From NCBI RefSeq assembly GCF_019598945.1, contig NZ_CP080598.1, forward strand, positions 3,038,001 through 3,102,000: DNA of 64,000 bases, read 5' to 3'. This DNA comes from Sphaerospermopsis torques-reginae ITEP-024 (GTDB lineage: Bacteria > Cyanobacteriota > Cyanobacteriia > Cyanobacteriales > Nostocaceae). A program made the position numbers and the translations under genes. The notes under the pieces were generated by a model. That model ran no database searches, was not told where the DNA came from, and saw nothing but the letters and a program-made list of their open reading frames with translations. Shown piece by piece: positions 43,895-54,161 of this stretch (position 1 is the stretch's first letter; each line of letters opens with the position of its first letter).

Positions 43895-44715
43895 GTCTTT
43901 AATTTGAAGATGGCATTGTTCAGAGTTGAAAAATTAGTATTTAGCTATCAGTAATCAACAATCAGCTAAATGATACCAATAACAAAGATTCAAAATTTTG
44001 AATTGGCTATAAATTACGCCAATACAAAAAAGCCAACTATTGCTCAAGTCCTGTCATTCTCTGTATTTCATCTCCAGACTGAAAGCTGAAAGCTGATAGC
44101 TGAAGGCTGATAGCTGATTGCTATACTGATATGCTTTGGCGTGTTATTCAGGATTAAATAAATCTCCTCATGCTGAAGATGTAAATTGTCGTTAAACCTT
44201 TCATAAGATATGTTAAGATAAAATATGGCTACAAGAGGAGTTTGCCACTCACAAGACGCAAGGCCGCTTCCCGTTGTTTAGGTTTATAGCTGTCAGCACA
44301 TTACAGCCCCAGCCTGAAAGTAGGGCAGCAATACTGCTTTATGGGCTTAGTCGCGTTAGCGATTTCCCGGAGGGTAGCGACTTCTCACCAACAGCCCTTT
44401 GGGCGGCTTCCCGATGGGTAAATTAACAACGCACACGCTGCGGTAATGTAAAATACCATTAAGCGAATCGTTAAAAAATATTAACAGTGTCTAAATTATC
44501 CCAAGACACTTATATTTACCCTGGGAAACAAAATAACAAAAACATCATAGCATAACCACTATCATGAACCATGAATAGGGTTATATCTCAATGGGAATTT
44601 GCTGATAGTGGCGAATAGTCACTGTAAAATCCTAGTTATGGTGCGGGAAAAAGCACCTAGTTAATGTTTGTAATGTTTGAAGAAAAGAGAAAAAAATTGA
44701 AGATTTTTTCAAAAT
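43895..44715. other. 821-base gap with structured GC-richer core
   Basis: This is the longest gene-free stretch. AGCTGAAAGCTGATAGCTG words occur at 44087-44120. A GC-richer block at about 44225-44425 has two CGCTTCCCG-like words (44265-44273 and near 44405-44413). It also has a hairpin AGTCGC...GCGACT (44349-44354 with 44377-44382) and a frame open for about 70 codons without a start. It may be a structured RNA or a mobile-element scar. The last 250 bases are ordinary and lead to rimO. Confidence 0.45.
44349..44382. repeat. hairpin repeat AGTCGC...GCGACT
   Basis: The arms enclose GATTTCCCGGAGGG; this layout is a common dispersed cyanobacterial palindrome. It sits in the middle of the GC-richer intergenic block. 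Confidence 0.5.
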
Positions 44716-46041
44716 ATGGGTGACAAGCCAACAATTGCGATTTCACACCTGGGCTGCGAGAAAAACCGAATAGATACAGAACATATGTTAGGGCTGTTGG
44801 TAGAAGCAGGATATGGTGTAGATACAAACGAAGAGTTAGCAGATTATGTAATAGTAAATACCTGTAGTTTTATCGAAGCTGCCAGGGAAGAATCGGTAAG
44901 AACCTTAGTAGAACTGGCAGAAGCCAATAAAAAAGTAGTGATTACTGGTTGTATGGCGCAACACTTTCAAGAACAATTATTGGAAGAGTTGCCAGAAGCA
45001 GTAGCGGTAGTTGGAACAGGAGACTATCACAAAATAGTCAATGTGATTGAGCGAGTAGAACAGGGAGAGCGAGTAAAACAAATTAGCGCCGAACCCACCT
45101 ACATAGCTGATGAAACCACACCACGCTACAGGACAACAACGGAAGGAGTAGCATACCTGAGAGTTGCCGAAGGCTGTGATTATCGTTGTGCATTTTGTAT
45201 TATTCCTTATTTAAGAGGAAACCAGCGATCGCGTACAATTGAATCAATAGTAGCCGAAGCCGAGCAACTGGCAGCGCAAGGGGTAAAAGAAATCATTCTC
45301 ATTTCCCAAATCACCACTAACTATGGATTAGATATTTACGGTAAACCAAAGTTAGCGGAACTCATTCGTGCCTTGGGGAAAGTAGATATACCTTGGGTGA
45401 GAATGCACTATGCTTATCCTACGGGACTAACCCCAGATGTAATTGCGGCAATTCAAGAAACATCTAATTTCCTACCTTATCTAGATTTGCCCTTGCAGCA
45501 TTCTCATCCAGAGATACTTCGCGCCATGAATCGTCCTTGGCAGGGTAGAGTCAACGACGGAATTATTGAGCGCATCAAAGCCGCCTTACCATCAGCAGTA
45601 ATGCGAACCACATTTATAGTTGGTTTCCCTGGAGAGACAGAGGAGCATTTTCAGCATTTACTAGAGTTTACAGAACGACACGAATTTGATCATGTTGGTG
45701 TGTTCACCTTTTCCCCAGAGGAAGGAACTCCCGCCTACGACTTACCCAATCAATTACCACAAGAATTGATGGTAGAACGTCGTGATCAAATCATGGCATT
45801 ACAACAACCTATTTCTCTCCGTAAAAATCAGGAGGAAGTCGGGAAAATCGTTGATGTCCTGATTGAGCAAGAAAACCCCGGAAGTGGAGAGTTAATTGGC
45901 CGTTCCGGCAGATTTGCCCCAGAAGTTGATGGTCAGGTCTATGTTAAAGGCGAAGCCAGACTAGGAACAATCGTACCAGTCAAAATCACCAGTGCTGATG
46001 CTTATGACCTCTATGGTGAAGTGGTGACAGGTGACAGGTGA
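44716..46041 (+). CDS. rimO: ribosomal protein S12 methylthiotransferase RimO
   Basis: This radical-SAM enzyme adds a methylthio group to an aspartate of ribosomal protein S12. The N-terminal UPF0004 domain ([17 protein letters not shown]) holds cluster cysteines, the radical-SAM motif is [15 protein letters not shown], and a TRAM-like domain closes the protein. The 441 residues fit the family. The stop lies at the first unit of an AGGTGAC array, so the final residues (TGDR) derive from the repeat. It starts with an ATG. Confidence 0.95.
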   Translation: MGDKPTIAISHLGCEKNRIDTEHMLGLLVEAGYGVDTNEELADYVIVNTCSFIEAAREESVRTLVELAEANKKVVITGCMAQHFQEQLLEELPEAVAVVGTGDYHKIVNVIERVEQGERVKQISAEPTYIADETTPRYRTTTEGVAYLRVAEGCDYRCAFCIIPYLRGNQRSRTIESIVAEAEQLAAQGVKEIILISQITTNYGLDIYGKPKLAELIRALGKVDIPWVRMHYAYPTGLTPDVIAAIQETSNFLPYLDLPLQHSHPEILRAMNRPWQGRVNDGIIERIKAALPSAVMRTTFIVGFPGETEEHFQHLLEFTERHEFDHVGVFTFSPEEGTPAYDLPNQLPQELMVERRDQIMALQQPISLRKNQEEVGKIVDVLIEQENPGSGELIGRSGRFAPEVDGQVYVKGEARLGTIVPVKITSADAYDLYGEVVTGDR

Positions 46042-46058
46042 CAGGTGACAGGTGACTG
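46023..46058. repeat. AGGTGAC heptamer array at rimO end
   Basis: Five tandem units overlap the last codons of rimO and supply its stop codon. Confidence 0.8.
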
Positions 46059-46173
46059 GGAAAAGATCAATAACCCAATTACCAATTACCCATTACCAAT
46101 TACCCATTACCAAATTTACAAAATATACCAATTCTCTAAAATTCGGCGACTGATTAAAGTCCTCAAACCCAGA

Positions 46174-46230
46174 TTCGGTCGGACTGCCATAATTACAAAT
46201 TATGAATTACGTATCCCTAACCGGACCGAA
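46174..46230 (+). promoter_or_regulatory. nested hairpins in the leader of the DEAD-box helicase gene
   Basis: TTCGGTC (46174-46180) can pair with GACCGAA (46224-46230), enclosing a perfect inner hairpin CATAATT-ACA-AATTATG (46188-46204). The structure ends 76 bases before the helicase start. Leaders of cold-induced RNA helicase genes are often structured, so an RNA control element is possible. Confidence 0.35.
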
Positions 46231-46306
46231 GGAAATATTACGAATTGGTATTAAGTATTCGGCTTACAAGTCCAAAATTCACAATAAATAAAATCTAGGA
46301 GAATTA

Positions 46307-47869
46307 ATGAATCTTACCTTTCAAGAACTAGGCATTTCCCAAGAGCGTGTTGAACAATTAGAAAGAATTGGCTTCACCTCACCTACCAACATTCAAATGC
46401 AAGCGATTCCCCAATTGTTAGAGGGACGTGATGTGGTGGGTCAATCCCAAACAGGAACAGGCAAAACAGCAGCTTTTTCTCTGCCAATGTTGGAAAAATT
46501 GGATGTGAGCAAAAGAGCAGTACAAGCCTTAGTTTTAACACCGACTCGTGAATTGGCGATGCAGGTTCATGATGCCATTTCCCAGTTTATGGGTGATGAT
46601 GGTTTGCGTGTTTTGGCTATCTATGGTGGTCAGTCTATTGACCGACAAATGATGCAGCTAAAACGTGGTGTTCATGTAGTTGTTGGGACACCAGGACGGG
46701 TCATAGACTTGTTGGAACGTGGTAGTTTAAAACTCGACCAAGTGAAATGGTTTGTTTTAGATGAAGCTGATGAAATGTTGAGCATGGGTTTTATTGATGA
46801 TGTGATCAAAATTTTGTCCCAAGCTCCCGAAGATCGGCAAACGGCTTTATTTTCGGCAACTATGCCCCCATCTATTCGCCAGTTGGTGAATAAGTTTTTA
46901 AACTCTCCGGTGACTGTCACCGTTGAGCAACCAAAAGCTGCACCTAATAAAATCAACCAAGTAGCTTACCTCATTCCTCGACACTGGACAAAGGCTAAAG
47001 CTTTGCAGCCTATTTTGGAAATGGAAGATCCAGACACAGCTTTAATCTTTGTCCGCACCAGACGCACAGCCGCAGAATTGACCAATCAATTGCAAGCTGC
47101 TGGTCACAGTGTAGATGAATATCATGGTGATTTATCCCAACAAGCGCGGGAAAGATTATTGACTCGTTTCCGTAATGGCCAAGTACGCTGGGTGGTGGCT
47201 ACTGATATTGCGGCACGAGGTTTAGATGTGGATCTGCTTTCCCACGTGATTAACTTTGACTTGCCTGATAGTGTAGAAACCTACCTGCACCGGATTGGTA
47301 GAACTGGCCGCGCTGGTAAAGAAGGGACTGCGATTTCTTTGGTACAACCCTTTGAGCGTCGTAAACAACAGGCATTTGAACGCCATAACCGTCAAAGCTG
47401 GCAGGTGTTAACAATTCCTACGAGAGCGCAAATTGAAGCTAGACACATTCAAAAATTGAAAGATCAGGTGTCTGAAGCTTTAGCGGGTGAAAGGTTGGCT
47501 TCATTTTTGCCCATTATTAGCGAATTGACTGAAAAATATGATGCTCAGGCGATCGCAGCAGCAGCTTTACAACTGGCTTACGATCAAACCCGTCCTGCTT
47601 GGTTGCAAAATGGTGTAGATGTTCCTGATGAAGAACCTACTCCCAAACCCAAACTCAACAAACGTCGTGATGGCGATCGCTCAGAACGCAATTTTGGCGG
47701 TGACTACAACGAGCGTTCTGGAGGTAGTCGTGGCCGTTCCTGGTCTAAGTCTGACAGAAATGGCGATGAAGGAAGACCTACTCCCAAACCCAAACTACGG
47801 AAGGAACGCCAAGAACGCTATGACCGTCATGAGTCTCCTGTTTTACCAGGTAATCAAAAACAAATCTAG
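46307..47869 (+). CDS. DEAD-box ATP-dependent RNA helicase
   Basis: The 520-residue RNA helicase has all core motifs: Q-motif near TNIQMQAIPQLLEG, motif I SQTGTGKT, Ia PTRELA, II LDEADEML, III SATMP, IV LIFVRTRR and VI HRIGRTGRAG. The C-terminal tail is basic and glycine-, arginine- and serine-rich, with two copies of PTPKPKL. It resembles DeaD/CsdA and cyanobacterial Crh helicases that act in cold and redox response. AGGAG precedes the ATG start. A structured leader lies upstream. Confidence 0.95.
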   Translation: MNLTFQELGISQERVEQLERIGFTSPTNIQMQAIPQLLEGRDVVGQSQTGTGKTAAFSLPMLEKLDVSKRAVQALVLTPTRELAMQVHDAISQFMGDDGLRVLAIYGGQSIDRQMMQLKRGVHVVVGTPGRVIDLLERGSLKLDQVKWFVLDEADEMLSMGFIDDVIKILSQAPEDRQTALFSATMPPSIRQLVNKFLNSPVTVTVEQPKAAPNKINQVAYLIPRHWTKAKALQPILEMEDPDTALIFVRTRRTAAELTNQLQAAGHSVDEYHGDLSQQARERLLTRFRNGQVRWVVATDIAARGLDVDLLSHVINFDLPDSVETYLHRIGRTGRAGKEGTAISLVQPFERRKQQAFERHNRQSWQVLTIPTRAQIEARHIQKLKDQVSEALAGERLASFLPIISELTEKYDAQAIAAAALQLAYDQTRPAWLQNGVDVPDEEPTPKPKLNKRRDGDRSERNFGGDYNERSGGSRGRSWSKSDRNGDEGRPTPKPKLRKERQERYDRHESPVLPGNQKQI

Positions 47870-47918
47870 GTGATTGGTGATTGGTGATTGGTGATTGGTG
47901 ATTGGTGATTGGTGACTG
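47870..47918. repeat. TTGGTGA heptamer array
   Basis: Six or more units follow the helicase stop codon, then a CTCCCCAC-type array (47938-47975), between two convergent genes. Confidence 0.85.
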
Positions 47919-47990
47919 GGAAAATGCAAATAATTTCCCCCACCTCCCCACCTCCCCATCTCCCCATCTCCCCATCACAGTTAACAATTG

Positions 47991-48935
47991 TCAATTTTTC
48001 CAGGGTTGAGTGATTTGAGCTATTTCGTCAAACTCATCCTTGGTCATTTCCCAACCTAAAGCGCCGATGTTCTGTTTTACTTGTTCGGCGTTTTTGACTC
48101 CCGCAATGGGTATCACGTTCCCCTGGGCAATTAACCAGTTAAGGGCTACTTGGGCAGGGGTACGATCATATTTATTACCGATTTTTTCCAGTAAAGATAA
48201 TACTGGGGCAATTTTATTTAAACCATCTTGACTAAATCGCGGATCTATGCTTCTCGCTCCTGTGGGTTTATAAGAGGTGGTATATTTGCCTGTTAATAAT
48301 CCCTGAGCTAAGGGACTATAAGCTAATATTGTTACATCTAATTCACGGGCTGTCTGTAAAATCCCGTTGCTTTCAATTTGCCTTGTTAACAAAGAATAAC
48401 GCACCTGGTTCACTGCTAAAGGTATTCCTCTTGCGGACAATATTTTGTGTACATTTCTCATTTCTGAGGCAGAATAATTACTGACACCTATTGCCCCGAT
48501 TCTTCCTTTCTGTACCTCATCTGCTAAGGTGTTCATTAAAGTTTCTTGAGAAAGAAAGAATGTAAATGGCCAGTGAACTTGGTATAATTCAATTCTTTCT
48601 AATTGCAGACGTTTTAAACTTTCTGTTAACGCTTCAGATACAGATTTTCCATCCCAACGCCAAGGTAAAGGACCGAATTTAGTAGCAATTTGTACTTTTT
48701 CGGACGTTTGTTTGATGAACTTGCCTAAAAACTGTTCGGAAAGTCCTAAACCGTAAACTTCCGCAGTATCAAAGAAAGTGACACCTGCATCTACAGCAGT
48801 GGTGAAAGCTGCTTGCAGTTGTTCTTCTCCGTAATTATCCCCATAATTCCAAAATAGTTTGTCACCCCATGCCCAAGTTCCTAAACATAACGGGGGAACG
48901 GTTAAGCCGGTTTTACCTAATGCGATCGCTTCCAT
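47991..48935 (-). CDS. aldo/keto reductase
   Basis: The 314-residue TIM-barrel oxidoreductase has the AKR tetrad: Asp and Tyr in FFDTAEVYGLG, Lys in IATKFGPLPW and His in YQVHWPF. Cofactor-end residues are IPIAGVKNAEQVKQN. It is a paralogue of the reductase at 6292-7272 and shares its GTWAWG opening. The ATG start follows a HIP1 octamer inside the gene's first codons. The substrate is unknown. Confidence 0.92.
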   Translation of the reverse strand: MEAIALGKTGLTVPPLCLGTWAWGDKLFWNYGDNYGEEQLQAAFTTAVDAGVTFFDTAEVYGLGLSEQFLGKFIKQTSEKVQIATKFGPLPWRWDGKSVSEALTESLKRLQLERIELYQVHWPFTFFLSQETLMNTLADEVQKGRIGAIGVSNYSASEMRNVHKILSARGIPLAVNQVRYSLLTRQIESNGILQTARELDVTILAYSPLAQGLLTGKYTTSYKPTGARSIDPRFSQDGLNKIAPVLSLLEKIGNKYDRTPAQVALNWLIAQGNVIPIAGVKNAEQVKQNIGALGWEMTKDEFDEIAQITQPWKN

Positions 48936-49189
48936 TTTGCTAAAATAGATTATATTTACATTTCTTTACAGTTTTAGTTTAACGTTTTCTTTTAACCTGG
49001 GAAGTGAAGCGGTGACGCATAGGTCATAAGAGAATGAACCGCAAAGGACGCAAAGGACGCGAAGTTAAGAGGGTTTAAGAGATATTTTGGGTAAGTCCTG
49101 AAAAATTTGCTCGTTTGCATCATTTATGCTGTCTGACGCACCCTACAATATAGATGATTAAATTCTGTGAACAATAGAAGCAAGTAGTT

Positions 49190-50617
49190 ATGGCAGGTGA
49201 TATGTTCGATACTCCCCAAGACTCCCTAACCGTACCCAAGGTCAACATACCGACTATGTTTAGGCTAGGGTTTTTTCAGATGGGGTTGAGTATGATGTCT
49301 ATTTTGACTCTGGGGGTACTCAACCGAGTCATGATTCAAGAAATCGCCATTCCGGCGACAATAGTGGCTATAGTGTTAGCTATACCTGCTTTTGTATCTC
49401 CAACGCGGATTTTATTTGGACAGATATCTGATGCTAAACCGTTGTTAGGTTATCATCGTACAGCTTATGTGTGGATCGGCGCAGCAATATTTGCGATCGC
49501 CGCTTTTTTAGCAGTACAAGTAATTTGGCAGTTAAATGCTATCAGTGGTGATAGTTGGGTGTGGACAACTCAAGCGATCGCTTGGACAGGAGTTTTAGGT
49601 TTAGTTTTTGCGATTTATGGTTTAGCAATTTGTGTTAGTGGTACTGCATTTGCCGCATTATTAGTAGATATTTCCCAAGAAGATAACCGTTCCCAAGTCG
49701 TTGGTATTGTCTGGTCAATGCTAATGGTAGGTATTATTGTGGGAGCAATTGTTAGTTCTAGTTTATTAAAACAATTGGATGGAAATGCACCTTTAGAAAC
49801 TTTACAATCTGCCATTAATAGATTATTTCTAATTGTTCCCAGTGTAGTATTTCTTTTCTCTATCATTGCTACTGTAGGTGTAGAAAAAAAATATTCTCGT
49901 TTTTATCAACGTTCCACACCAGGAAACCGGGAAGATAGCATTAGTTTAGGTGCAGCTTGGTCAATATTAACAGCTAGTCCGCAAACAGGTTTGTTTTTTA
50001 CCTTTTTATTGGTAATGACAATTAGTTTATTCATGCAAGATCCAATTTTAGAACCTTATGCGGGTGAAGTGTTTAAAATGCCTTTGGCTGAAAGTACCAA
50101 ACTTAATGTTTTTTATGGTACGGGAATTTTAATAGCTTATGGTGTAACTGGCTTTTTCATTGTCCCACGTATAGGTAAACGCAAAACAATTAAACTAGGC
50201 TGTATTTTAGTAGCTTTTTCCGCCTTATTATTAGGATTTTCCGGGTTTTCTGGTAATGCCAACTTTTTAAAATTTGGTTTAGTAATATTTGGTTTATCTA
50301 CTGGTTTTGTCACCACTGGCGCAGTCAGTTTAATGTTAGATTTAACAGTAGCAGAAGCCGCAGGTACTTTTATCGGTGCATGGGGATTAGCACAATCTAT
50401 ATCCAGAGGAATCGCTGTAGTCATTGGTGGTACTGTTTTAGATATTGGTCGCAATTTGTTCACCAATAATTTACCATTAGCTTATGGTATGGTTTTTTGT
50501 TTGGAAGCTGTGGGAATGATTATTTCTCTATGGTTTTTAAACCGGGTGAATGTGACAGAATTTCAAACCAATACTAAACAAGCTTTAGCTTCTGTTTTAG
50601 AAAGTGATTTAGATTAG
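49190..50617 (+). CDS. PucC-family (BCD) MFS transporter
   Basis: The 475-residue membrane protein has about 12 hydrophobic segments. It has the PucC/Bch2 family opening (FRLGFFQMGLSMMSILTLGV, LNRVMIQEIAIPATIVAIVL) and the SPTRILFGQISDAKPLLGYHR loop. In phototrophs the family helps assemble chlorophyll-protein complexes or moves tetrapyrroles. It starts at an ATG, with a gap of repeat words (CGCAAAGGA) upstream and heptamer repeats downstream. Confidence 0.9.
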   Translation: MAGDMFDTPQDSLTVPKVNIPTMFRLGFFQMGLSMMSILTLGVLNRVMIQEIAIPATIVAIVLAIPAFVSPTRILFGQISDAKPLLGYHRTAYVWIGAAIFAIAAFLAVQVIWQLNAISGDSWVWTTQAIAWTGVLGLVFAIYGLAICVSGTAFAALLVDISQEDNRSQVVGIVWSMLMVGIIVGAIVSSSLLKQLDGNAPLETLQSAINRLFLIVPSVVFLFSIIATVGVEKKYSRFYQRSTPGNREDSISLGAAWSILTASPQTGLFFTFLLVMTISLFMQDPILEPYAGEVFKMPLAESTKLNVFYGTGILIAYGVTGFFIVPRIGKRKTIKLGCILVAFSALLLGFSGFSGNANFLKFGLVIFGLSTGFVTTGAVSLMLDLTVAEAAGTFIGAWGLAQSISRGIAVVIGGTVLDIGRNLFTNNLPLAYGMVFCLEAVGMIISLWFLNRVNVTEFQTNTKQALASVLESDLD

Positions 50618-50702
50618 ATTAGGTGACAGGTGACTGGTGACTGGGAGGATGAATAAACCAATGACTAATGACTAACGACTAATAACTAATAACTAATAAA
50701 AA

Positions 50703-51509
50703 ATGAATGATTTTTGGAACACAATTTTAGATTTTTCCCAAACTACTACAACGAGAGTGGGAAAACAATTAATGCAGGATTTTGGTAAAGTTCAAGCATC
50801 TCAAAAAGCTGATGGAACTTTAGTTACTCAAGCTGATAAATGGGCGGATCAAGAAATTAGAGATGCGATCGCTTCCACTTTCTCAGGTTACGGAATTTTG
50901 AGTGAAGAAAGTGATAAAACTTTTCCTGATACAGAATGGTGTTGGGTAATTGATCCTTTAGATGGAACAACAAATTTCACTAGAGGTATTCCTATTTGGG
51001 CAATTTCTCTAGGTTTACTTTATCGCGGAACACCGATTTTTGGCTATGTTCATGTACCACCATTAAATCAAACCTTTCATGGTTTTTGGGCTGGTTCATC
51101 AGGCTTACAAACGCCAACAGGAGCATTTTTAAATAACCATCCTATCCACACCAGTAAGGATGATCCAAGTGGTAATCACTTTTTTAATCTTTGTTCTCGT
51201 AGTACGGGAATTATTCAACCGGGTTTTCCCTGTAAACTGCGGATGTTAGGAGTTGCTAGTTATAATTTTTTAACTGTTGCGACTGGTGCAGTTTTAGGAG
51301 GTGTGGAAGCGACTCCTAAAGTTTGGGATATTGCAGGTGCTTGGGTAATTTTACAAGCTGCTGGTGGTTGTTGGATATCTTTAAAAAATCCACCTTTTCC
51401 ATTAATAACAGGTGTTGATTATAGTCATATCTCTTTTCCCACAATGGTTGTTAGTGATTCCAAAATTGAATCTGTGTTTACTCCTTTTCTCAAAGGTGTT
51501 AAATTGTAA
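50703..51509 (+). CDS. inositol monophosphatase family protein
   Basis: This Mg-dependent phosphatase has the family motif WVIDPLDGTTNFTRG, the upstream GILSEESDKT glutamate and the C-terminal WDIAGAWVILQAAGG. Relatives dephosphorylate inositol phosphates, fructose bisphosphate or PAP, and the exact substrate cannot be told. The 268 residues fit the family and translation starts at an ATG preceded by a TAATAAC repeat tract. Confidence 0.93.
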   Translation: MNDFWNTILDFSQTTTTRVGKQLMQDFGKVQASQKADGTLVTQADKWADQEIRDAIASTFSGYGILSEESDKTFPDTEWCWVIDPLDGTTNFTRGIPIWAISLGLLYRGTPIFGYVHVPPLNQTFHGFWAGSSGLQTPTGAFLNNHPIHTSKDDPSGNHFFNLCSRSTGIIQPGFPCKLRMLGVASYNFLTVATGAVLGGVEATPKVWDIAGAWVILQAAGGCWISLKNPPFPLITGVDYSHISFPTMVVSDSKIESVFTPFLKGVKL

Positions 51510-51840
51510 GTCAGGAGTCAGGATTCAGAATATTGGATAAATCAGTAGATTATCAATACCTGATTTTTAGTCTAAACTCCAGTTAAAAAGCTTATTGCTG
51601 AGGGAGCATCCCAAATGTGTAAGTTGATTTTTTTTGTCTGATATCAAGACATGAAATGAACTAACCACGAAGAAGCGAAGGACACGAAGGTAAGAAGAAA
51701 GAAGAGAGTTTTCAGGTACTTTTATTCTGCATTGTTGCTTTCATTAGGATGCTCCCATTGCTGATAGCTGAATGCTTAGGAAATAATGAACCGCAGAGGA
51801 CGCAGAGAAATGAAAATTTGAAATAAAAAAGGTGGGTGCT
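51510..51840. other. repeat-bearing gap before a small nuclease-like gene
   Basis: Inverted words GGGAGCATCC (51602-51611) and GGATGCTCCC (51747-51756) bound about 155 bases that include an AGCGAAGGACACGAAGG word. Repeat words of the CCGCAGAGGACGCAGAG type lie at 51790-51808. No gene is seen. Confidence 0.5.
51602..51756. repeat. dispersed element bounded by GGGAGCATCC / GGATGCTCCC
   Basis: The left end (51602-51622) is the exact reverse complement of 5353-5373. With 10-bp inverted ends and no coding capacity, it may be a small non-autonomous mobile element; the copy at 5353 seems to keep one end. Confidence 0.5.
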
Positions 51841-52458
51841 ATGGCTAAAATGAAGATTTTGCGAGAAGATCAATCTTATACTTTTCGGTCTTATTTTGAG
51901 TTACCTTATGAAGCAGATGATATTTTAGCTGAATTTAATTACTCTCTAATTAAAGCGCACCTATCTTTACCGCAAACCAATCAGGAACTTCAAGAATTAC
52001 CCGCACTCAAACAAAGAATAGAGGATATTTTACCTTTTGTTAGTTTGAGTAATGAAACTGCAAGAAGGGAAACTTTAGTATCTCCAATTTTGTTGGAGGT
52101 AATTCGCTATTGTCACTGTCAAATGCGAATTGAATACCCTCTTGCTATTAATAATCAACTCCAGGGTAATCTTGATTATCTTTTACAGTTAAATAATAAT
52201 TTTTTGGTTATCGAAGCTAAAAATGATGATTTGACTAGAGGTTTTACTCAATTAGCTGTAGAATTAATTGCAATATCTCAAATTCAGGAAAATACTATTT
52301 TATATGGTGCTGTGACTATTGGTAATGTTTGGCAATTTGGTAAACTTGATAGTAGTCAACAACAAATAACCCAAGATATTAATTTGTTTAAAATTCCTGG
52401 AGATGTAGATATTTTAGTTAGTTCAATTATCGGTATTTTACAAGGAGTAAATAACTAA
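51841..52458 (+). CDS. PD-(D/E)XK-like hypothetical nuclease
   Basis: The 205-residue protein has a late motif GNLDYLLQLNNNFLVIEAKN, matching the D...(E)xK pattern of restriction-endonuclease-fold proteins, with an earlier ETARRETLVSPILLEV helix. It is a common single-gene family in cyanobacteria with no assigned role. The ATG at 51841 follows a GGTGG ribosome site; a GTG at 51832 adds three residues. Confidence 0.7.
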   Translation: MAKMKILREDQSYTFRSYFELPYEADDILAEFNYSLIKAHLSLPQTNQELQELPALKQRIEDILPFVSLSNETARRETLVSPILLEVIRYCHCQMRIEYPLAINNQLQGNLDYLLQLNNNFLVIEAKNDDLTRGFTQLAVELIAISQIQENTILYGAVTIGNVWQFGKLDSSQQQITQDINLFKIPGDVDILVSSIIGILQGVNN

Positions 52459-52519
52459 TCACCAATTACCAATTACCAATTACCAATTACCAATTACCAA
52501 TTACCCATTACCCATTACC
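52459..52519. repeat. ATTACCA heptamer array
   Basis: About eight tandem units lie between the nuclease-like gene and the dehydrogenase gene, and directly precede the latter's start codon. Confidence 0.85.
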
Positions 52520-52524
52520 AAATT

Positions 52525-53478
52525 ATGAAAGCACTCTGGTTAGAAAACAAAGAATTACAATTAAAAACCGATCTCCCCATCCCCGAACCCCCAGAGGGAG
52601 AAGCTTTAGTAAAGGTTTTACGTGCAGGTATTTGTAATACTGATTTAGAATTAATTAGGGGTTATTATCCCTACAAAGGTATTTTAGGTCATGAGTTTGT
52701 AGGAGTTGTTGAACAAGGTTCAGAACATTTAATTAATAAAAGAGTTGTGGGAGAAATAAACGCTGCTTGTGGTTATTGTCGGTTTTGTTTGCAAGGAGTA
52801 CCTATCCATTGTGAAAATCGCACGGTTTTAGGTATTGTGAATAGAAATGGTGCGTTTGCTGAATATTTGTGTTTACCTGAAAAAAATCTGCATCTTGTCC
52901 CTAATAATGTTTCTACAGATGCGGCAACTTTCACTGAACCTATTGCAGCAGCTTTAGAAATTCAAGAACAAGTAAAAATCACTCCCAATGAAAAAGTTTT
53001 AGTTGTAGGAGATGGAAAATTAGGACAATTAATAGCGCAAACTTTAGCGTTAACTGGTTGTGATTTATTAGTAGTAGGAAGACACAAAGATAAGTTACAA
53101 AATTTGGAAAATCGAGGAATCAAAACTGGTTTAGCTGATGATATTAAAGATAGAAGTTTTGATATTTCTGTAGATTGTACAGGAAATCCAGACGGTTTTG
53201 CTACTGCACTTCGCGCTTTACGTCCTAGAGGTACGTTAGTTTTAAAAAGTACCTACGCTGGTAATTTAAGTGTGGATATGTCTTCATTAGTGGTAGATGA
53301 AATCACCCTGATAGGTTCTCGTTGTGGTCCCTTTTCTCCTGCTTTGGAATTATTAGCAAAAAATCAGATAGATGTTACACCTTTAATTCAATATCATTAT
53401 CCCTTGAGTGAAGGTTTAGCTGCTTTTGCAAAAGCACAAACTAAAGGAGTTTTAAAGGTGTTATTAGAGATGAATTAG
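52525..53478 (+). CDS. zinc-dependent alcohol dehydrogenase-like protein (MDR family)
   Basis: The 317-residue medium-chain dehydrogenase/reductase has the catalytic zinc region ICNTDLELIRGYYPYKGILGHEF. The four structural-zinc cysteines are in CGYCRFCLQGVPIHC, and the nucleotide site is VLVVGDGKLGQLIAQ. The 317 residues are slightly short for the family. The substrate is unknown. The ATG start follows closely on a repeat array, so the promoter may lie within or before the repeats. Confidence 0.92.
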   Translation: MKALWLENKELQLKTDLPIPEPPEGEALVKVLRAGICNTDLELIRGYYPYKGILGHEFVGVVEQGSEHLINKRVVGEINAACGYCRFCLQGVPIHCENRTVLGIVNRNGAFAEYLCLPEKNLHLVPNNVSTDAATFTEPIAAALEIQEQVKITPNEKVLVVGDGKLGQLIAQTLALTGCDLLVVGRHKDKLQNLENRGIKTGLADDIKDRSFDISVDCTGNPDGFATALRALRPRGTLVLKSTYAGNLSVDMSSLVVDEITLIGSRCGPFSPALELLAKNQIDVTPLIQYHYPLSEGLAAFAKAQTKGVLKVLLEMN

Positions 53479-53689
53479 TTGATAATTGATAATTGACAAT
53501 TGATAATTGAGAATTATTTTATTCTAGTTTTAAATCGTCAATTATCCAATGTTAATTTTCCATTGTTGAAGGAAAATTTCACATTGATTCTGCACCTTTG
53601 GTAACTAAACGTTTAAATAAAGCAGCAGACCAACGAGTTTCTTTTAACCTTCTTTCCGCATAATTATCACCCCAATTATCATTTTAATT

Positions 53690-53913
<224 letters not shown>

Positions 53914-54048
53914 AATTAGCCTTTACTGTCTGGTTGTAATTTATCTGGTTGCAATTTAACCGACAAAGTTGAGGAAGTCGTAAAAATGGCAAAAATTGTG
54001 ACAAATATTTTTAGTGTATCTGAGGAAAATACAGCACTTTCCATCTAC

Positions 54049-54117
54049 ATGAGGTACACTATGGGCGGGCAAGATGCCCACCCCACAAGAGTTTTATCAT
54101 TAATATCTGTACCTCAT
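54049..54117. repeat. 69-base element with ATGAGGTAC / GTACCTCAT ends
   Basis: Nine-base perfect inverted ends surround GGGCGGGCAAGATGCCCACC, a very common cyanobacterial intergenic word. It has no coding capacity and may be a small dispersed element. Confidence 0.55.
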
Positions 54118-54161
54118 AATAACGGAAACTGGTGTAAACTGCTGATTATTTAATTGATTAT

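Noticed and set aside
46045-46254. Short open frame after rimO
   Set aside because: It begins inside the AGGTGAC array and runs through repeats and the helicase leader hairpins; no protein-like character.
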